Shown piece by piece: positions 60,721 to 64,000 of a stretch of DNA of 64,000 nucleotides. The DNA comes from Microbulbifer sp. YPW16. GTDB taxonomy: Bacteria; Pseudomonadota; Gammaproteobacteria; Pseudomonadales; Cellvibrionaceae. Every line of letters starts with the position of its first letter. The first letter of the stretch is position 1. Made by a program: the position numbers and the translations under genes. The notes under the pieces were generated by a model. The model did no database searches. It was not told the origin of the DNA and worked only from the letters and a program-made list of their open reading frames with translations. The stretch lies in contig NZ_CP089928.1 of NCBI RefSeq assembly GCF_021290385.1, positions 914,501 through 978,500 on the forward strand. Direction: 5' to 3'.

Positions 60721-62649
60721 ATGCGAAACATGCAGTTCAACAAGACCCTGATTGCCGCTGCCATCAGCACGCTGGTAATGGCAGGCTGTGACCGGGCTGA
60801 AAACAACCAGCCCACCACCACTGAAACCGAGGTAGCCGCCGAAAGCAGCACCGCAAATCCCAACGGCAACACTGCGGACGCGGCAGCAGAATCCGCCAGC
60901 GACTCTTCTGTCAACCAGGAGATGGTAACCAAGGCCAACCAGCTGTTTGAGGACCACTTCCAGGAGCTGCTGGAGCGCAGCCCGGAATTCAAGACCTTCC
61001 TTGGCAAGACCGATGATGAGGATTATGGCAAGTGGGACAATCTCTCGCCGGAATTCGAGCGGGAAACCATGGAGATCCAGAAGCGCCAGCTGGAAGAACT
61101 GAAACAGATCGATTCCAGCCAACTGGACGATGCCACCGCGCTGAGCCTGAAACTGGCTGTCCGCAACAAGGAAGAGGAAATCGAGGGCTTCCAGTGGCGA
61201 CTGCACACTTACCCGGTCAACCAGATGTATGCCGTGCACACCGGTGTCGCATCCCTGTTGATCAACCAGCACCGTATCGACGATGTCGAGGATGCCGAGG
61301 CCTACATCTCCCGCCTCAACGCGTTGCCCGGTCACTTTGACCAGCTGATCGCCAACCTGGAAGAACGCGCCGAGGCCGGCGTTATCCCACCCAAGTTCGT
61401 TTTCCCCTACGTTATCAGCGACGGCAAGAACCTGATCAGCGGCGCCCCCTTCACCGACGGGGAAGACAGCACGCTGTTTGAGGACTTCAAGGGCAAGGTT
61501 GAGAAGCTGGAAATTCCGGAAGAAAAGAAACAGGCACTGGTGGAGCAGGCGCAAACTGCCCTGCTGGAGAGCGCCCAGCCGGCTTATGAAAAGCTGATCG
61601 CCCACTTGGGTAAACTGGAGAAAAAAGCCACCAAAGACGACGGCGCCTGGAAACTGCCGGACGGCGATGACTTCTACGCACATCGCCTGAACGTGTATAC
61701 CACCACTGACATGACCGCCGACGAAATCCACCAGAAAGGCCTGGACGAAGTCGAGCGTATTCATGGTGAAATGCGCGAGATCATGGAGCAGGTGGAATTC
61801 GACGGAACCCTGCAGGAATTCTTCGAATTCATGCGCACCGATGAGCAGTTTTACTACCCGAATACCGAGGAAGGGAAAAAGCGCTACCTCAAGGAAGCCA
61901 CGGCAATCATCGACAACATGAAGGGCCGCCTGGACGAATTGTTCATCACCAAGCCGGAAGCGGACCTGGTCGTCAAGGCCGTGGAACCCTTCCGCGAGAA
62001 ATCGGCAGGCAAGGCGTTCTACCAGCGCCCGGCACCGGACGGCTCGCGCCCGGGCATCTACTACGCCAACCTATACAACACTGCGGACATGCCCACCTAC
62101 CAGATGGAGGCGCTGGCCTATCACGAAGGTATCCCGGGCCACCACATGCAGCTGTCCATCGCCCAGGAACTGGAGGGCATTCCCAAGTTCCGCAAGTTCG
62201 GTGGCTATACCGCCTACACCGAGGGCTGGGGCCTCTACTCCGAGCTGGTGCCGAAGGAGATCGGCCTCTACAAGGATCCCTACTCCGACTTTGGCCGCCT
62301 GGCCATGGAGCTGTGGCGCGCCGCGCGCCTGGTGGTGGACACTGGCATCCACAGCAAGAAGTGGACCCGCGAAGAGGCAATCGAGTACCTGGGAGAGAAC
62401 ACCCCCAACCCCAAGGGAGACCAGGTCAAGGCGATCGAGCGCTACATCGTGATGCCCGGACAGGCCACCGCCTACAAGATTGGCATGCTGAAGATTATCG
62501 AGCTGCGTGAAAAGGCCAGGCGGGAACTCGGTGACCAGTTCGATATCCGCGGCTTCCATGACACGGTACTGGCCAACGGCGCCGTGCCCCTCGATGTGCT
62601 CGAGGAGCTGGTGGACGAGTGGGTCGCAGAAGTAAAGGCACAGTCGTAA
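60721..62649 (+). CDS. DUF885 metallopeptidase-like lipoprotein (long form, second)
   Basis: A 642-residue lipoprotein; signal peptide ends STLVMAGCDR, followed by an acidic low-complexity linker. The zinc motif is AYHEGIPGHHMQLS (His468, Glu469, His474) with TAYTEGWGLYSEL supplying Glu501. KRYLKEATAIIDNMKGRLDE and RPAPDGSRPGIYYANLYNT are typical of DUF885 proteins. It is only distantly similar to the 611-residue copy upstream, so the two probably take different peptides. ATG 60721 and ATG 60730 both have usable ribosome sites (GGA and GGGA). An intrinsic terminator follows. Confidence 0.88.
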   Translation: MRNMQFNKTLIAAAISTLVMAGCDRAENNQPTTTETEVAAESSTANPNGNTADAAAESASDSSVNQEMVTKANQLFEDHFQELLERSPEFKTFLGKTDDEDYGKWDNLSPEFERETMEIQKRQLEELKQIDSSQLDDATALSLKLAVRNKEEEIEGFQWRLHTYPVNQMYAVHTGVASLLINQHRIDDVEDAEAYISRLNALPGHFDQLIANLEERAEAGVIPPKFVFPYVISDGKNLISGAPFTDGEDSTLFEDFKGKVEKLEIPEEKKQALVEQAQTALLESAQPAYEKLIAHLGKLEKKATKDDGAWKLPDGDDFYAHRLNVYTTTDMTADEIHQKGLDEVERIHGEMREIMEQVEFDGTLQEFFEFMRTDEQFYYPNTEEGKKRYLKEATAIIDNMKGRLDELFITKPEADLVVKAVEPFREKSAGKAFYQRPAPDGSRPGIYYANLYNTADMPTYQMEALAYHEGIPGHHMQLSIAQELEGIPKFRKFGGYTAYTEGWGLYSELVPKEIGLYKDPYSDFGRLAMELWRAARLVVDTGIHSKKWTREEAIEYLGENTPNPKGDQVKAIERYIVMPGQATAYKIGMLKIIELREKARRELGDQFDIRGFHDTVLANGAVPLDVLEELVDEWVAEVKAQS

Positions 62650-62667
62650 CACCTTAGAGCGGTGAAC

Positions 62668-62697
62668 AAAAGGCGGGCCCCCGGGCCCGCCTTTTTT
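62668..62697 (+). terminator. intrinsic terminator of the second DUF885 gene
   Basis: AGGCGGGCC (62671-62679) and GGCCCGCCT (62684-62692) followed by TTTTT, preceded by AAAA, so it may also act on the convergent universal stress gene. Confidence 0.9.
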
Positions 62698-62745
62698 ATT
62701 GCTATTGCTCCCAAAGACTTTCCACGGCGGATTTCCCCGCAGCTT

Positions 62746-63678
62746 TCAGTGCACCGGTGACTTGAAATCCCCCGGCTTCAGTGCCAGCAGGGAACAGCTG
62801 ATTTTCTGCAGGATGTTTTCCGCCGTATTGCCCATGATAAAACCGGGGATGCCTGTGCGGGCTACGGTACCCATCACCAGCAGGTCGAATTTTTTCTCCT
62901 CCACCAGCAACGGGATAAAACGCGCCGGATTGGCGATGGTGTGATGTATTTCCATCGGGCCACCGATCCCGGCCGCACGGATCAGTACATCCAGCTTGGC
63001 ACGGTGTTTGGCGCCGGCCTGTTCCACCACCCGGTCTATCTCCGCATCCGGCAGGTCAAGCGGGAAGTTCTGGCGCAAGTAAGCATCCACATCGTAATCC
63101 CAGCACGAAACGATATGTAAGGTGCCCTCCCAGGAATCGGCCAGTGCGCGTGACAGCCGCAGCAGGCGGATGGCCAGGTCATAGGCATGCCCCTGCTCGC
63201 ACTCCGGGTCTATTGCCACCAGTACCCGGATATCGCTGCGACCGTGGTGTACCGGCCGGCACAACCAGACCGGGCAGGGACATTTGCGCAGTAACTCCAT
63301 GTCCATGGCCTTGAAACCCTTGCGCTGGCTGCGCCCCTCGACATTCTTGATCACCATGTCGAAGTCTTCATCTATCACCCGGTGGATCACCCGCTCGGCC
63401 GGCGTGCTGCCGCACTCTACCTGCAGGGAAACGGGGAGGTCGTCAGCAGCCAGGCCCTCATCCGCCAGCACCGAATCCAGGGAGGATTTCACGCGGGCCG
63501 CCAGGCCGTCCCCATAAGCGTCGGCATAGTCACCGAACGCCTCCGGCAGCGCCGGACACACCGCCATGATATGTAGCTCCGCACCACTACTCCTGACGAG
63601 ACTGACGGCCTGGTGGAGCCCTTCATTGGGCTCGTCGACCGCGTGGCTTACAAATAGCACTTTATGAAGATTCTGCAT
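62746..63678 (-). CDS. tandem universal stress protein (UspE-like)
   Basis: A 310-residue cytoplasmic protein of two UspA domains. The first begins HKVLFVSHAVDEPNEGLHQA; the second begins IRVLVAIDPECEQGHAYDLA and keeps the ATP-type loop VMGTVARTGIPGFIMGNTAE. UspE-like tandem proteins help in starvation, oxidative stress and motility or adhesion control in other bacteria. The start MQNLHKVLF at 63678 fits the domain edge; there is no clear ribosome site. It is divergent from the thymidine phosphorylase gene. Confidence 0.88.
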   Translation of the reverse strand: MQNLHKVLFVSHAVDEPNEGLHQAVSLVRSSGAELHIMAVCPALPEAFGDYADAYGDGLAARVKSSLDSVLADEGLAADDLPVSLQVECGSTPAERVIHRVIDEDFDMVIKNVEGRSQRKGFKAMDMELLRKCPCPVWLCRPVHHGRSDIRVLVAIDPECEQGHAYDLAIRLLRLSRALADSWEGTLHIVSCWDYDVDAYLRQNFPLDLPDAEIDRVVEQAGAKHRAKLDVLIRAAGIGGPMEIHHTIANPARFIPLLVEEKKFDLLVMGTVARTGIPGFIMGNTAENILQKISCSLLALKPGDFKSPVH

Positions 63679-63879
63679 ATTGGAGAACCAGAAGATCAGA
63701 AAACTGAATAAATACGCATGAGCGCCGGATTCTTGCCCGACGCCACAATTCCCGGTGCCACAATTAAAGGGCCGGGCGGCCGGATTTCCCAGCCGTATCG
63801 GACAGTATGGAGGCGGTTGCGCGGTGGCGCGCGCCAGCAGCATCAAACAGGGGAGACAGCAGCGACATGGATCCAGCCT

Positions 63880-64000
63880 ATGGCACGTGACCAGTACCTG
63901 CGTGCGCACCTGATGGGGATCAACACCCATGAGGAACCGATTGTGTTCATGCGCGATGACTGCGCTATCTGCCGGGCTGAGGGGTTCACGGCCAATACGC
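63880..64000 (+). CDS. thymidine phosphorylase (partial, 5' end only)
   Basis: The window ends 40 codons into this gene. The visible part, including MGINTHEEPIVFMRDDCAIC, matches the N-terminus of the long proteobacterial thymidine/AMP-phosphorylase-type proteins, which split thymidine into thymine and deoxyribose 1-phosphate. ATG 63880 is the natural start by homology but lacks a close ribosome site; an in-frame TTG at 63817 has a perfect GGAGG upstream, so the true start may be earlier. Confidence 0.75.
   Translation, partial: MARDQYLRAHLMGINTHEEPIVFMRDDCAICRAEGFTANT

Noticed and set aside
63807-63890. 27-codon plus-strand frame just before thymidine phosphorylase as a leader peptide
   Set aside because: Its ATG has no ribosome site of its own and the GGAGG there fits the in-frame TTG of the phosphorylase better; no attenuator structure seen.

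Overview
The window reads as a chromosome segment of a marine gammaproteobacterium with high G+C. The gene order nlpD–popT–pcm–truD–ispF–ispD–ftsB–eno–kdsA–pyrG–tilS, followed by accA and dnaE, is the classic gammaproteobacterial core block. The abundance of outer-membrane lipoproteins, the calcium-binding repeat proteins and two Na+/H+ antiporters fit a Microbulbifer/Cellvibrionales-like sea bacterium; the genus is an inference. No rRNA, tRNA, CRISPR array, prophage or full insertion sequence was recognised.

Region 1 (1-21.7 kb) is mostly housekeeping on the minus strand: cell-wall hydrolase activator NlpD, undecaprenyl-phosphate carrier PopT, isoaspartyl repair, pseudouridylation, isoprenoid steps IspF/IspD, divisome protein FtsB, enolase, KDO-8-P synthase, CTP synthase, tRNA-Ile lysidine synthase, acetyl-CoA carboxylase alpha and DNA polymerase III alpha. 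Two plus-strand genes, a sugar porter and a DegV protein, split tilS from accA. surE is missing between truD and pcm, and a perfect GC palindrome sits there. DUF1289 and gamma-carbonic-anhydrase genes follow, then an alkylation-repair pair: an Ada/AraC/AlkA fusion overlapping ogt.

Region 2 (21.7-28.3 kb) is the most distinctive. Two large plus-strand lipoproteins (848 and 1007 residues) are built almost entirely of thrombospondin type 3 calcium-binding repeats (about 17 and 22 copies). They share an unassigned C-terminal module of about 165 residues with four cysteines in identical spacing.

Region 3 (28.3-45.8 kb) holds an M49-type zinc peptidase lipoprotein, an Atm1-like ABC exporter, a CoA pyrophosphatase, an RND efflux pair, an arginine antiporter–arginine deiminase–NhaC cluster lacking arcB/arcC, a zinc-ribbon Nudix protein, an esterase lipoprotein, a YqfO-like protein, a CnoX-type thioredoxin and a DUF4349 lipoprotein.

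Region 4 (45.8-51 kb) is a compact four-gene minus-strand operon: secreted nitrilase-fold amidase, FAD amine oxidase, C69 dipeptidase and HExxPGH lipoprotein. It looks like a degradation or salvage route for amide- and amine-containing peptides, and I do not recognise it as a described system.

Region 5 (51-64 kb) contains a ubiquitin-like/Mut7-C protein, NhaA, TlyA, a MITE-like inverted-repeat element whose ends carry the stop codons of both flanking genes, DUF1272, pterin carbinolamine dehydratase, two more DUF885 lipoprotein peptidases flanking class I fumarase and Fe superoxide dismutase, a tandem UspA protein, and the start of a thymidine phosphorylase. Altogether four lipoproteins with zinc-peptidase motifs lie in the window, suggesting heavy investment in extracytoplasmic peptide turnover.
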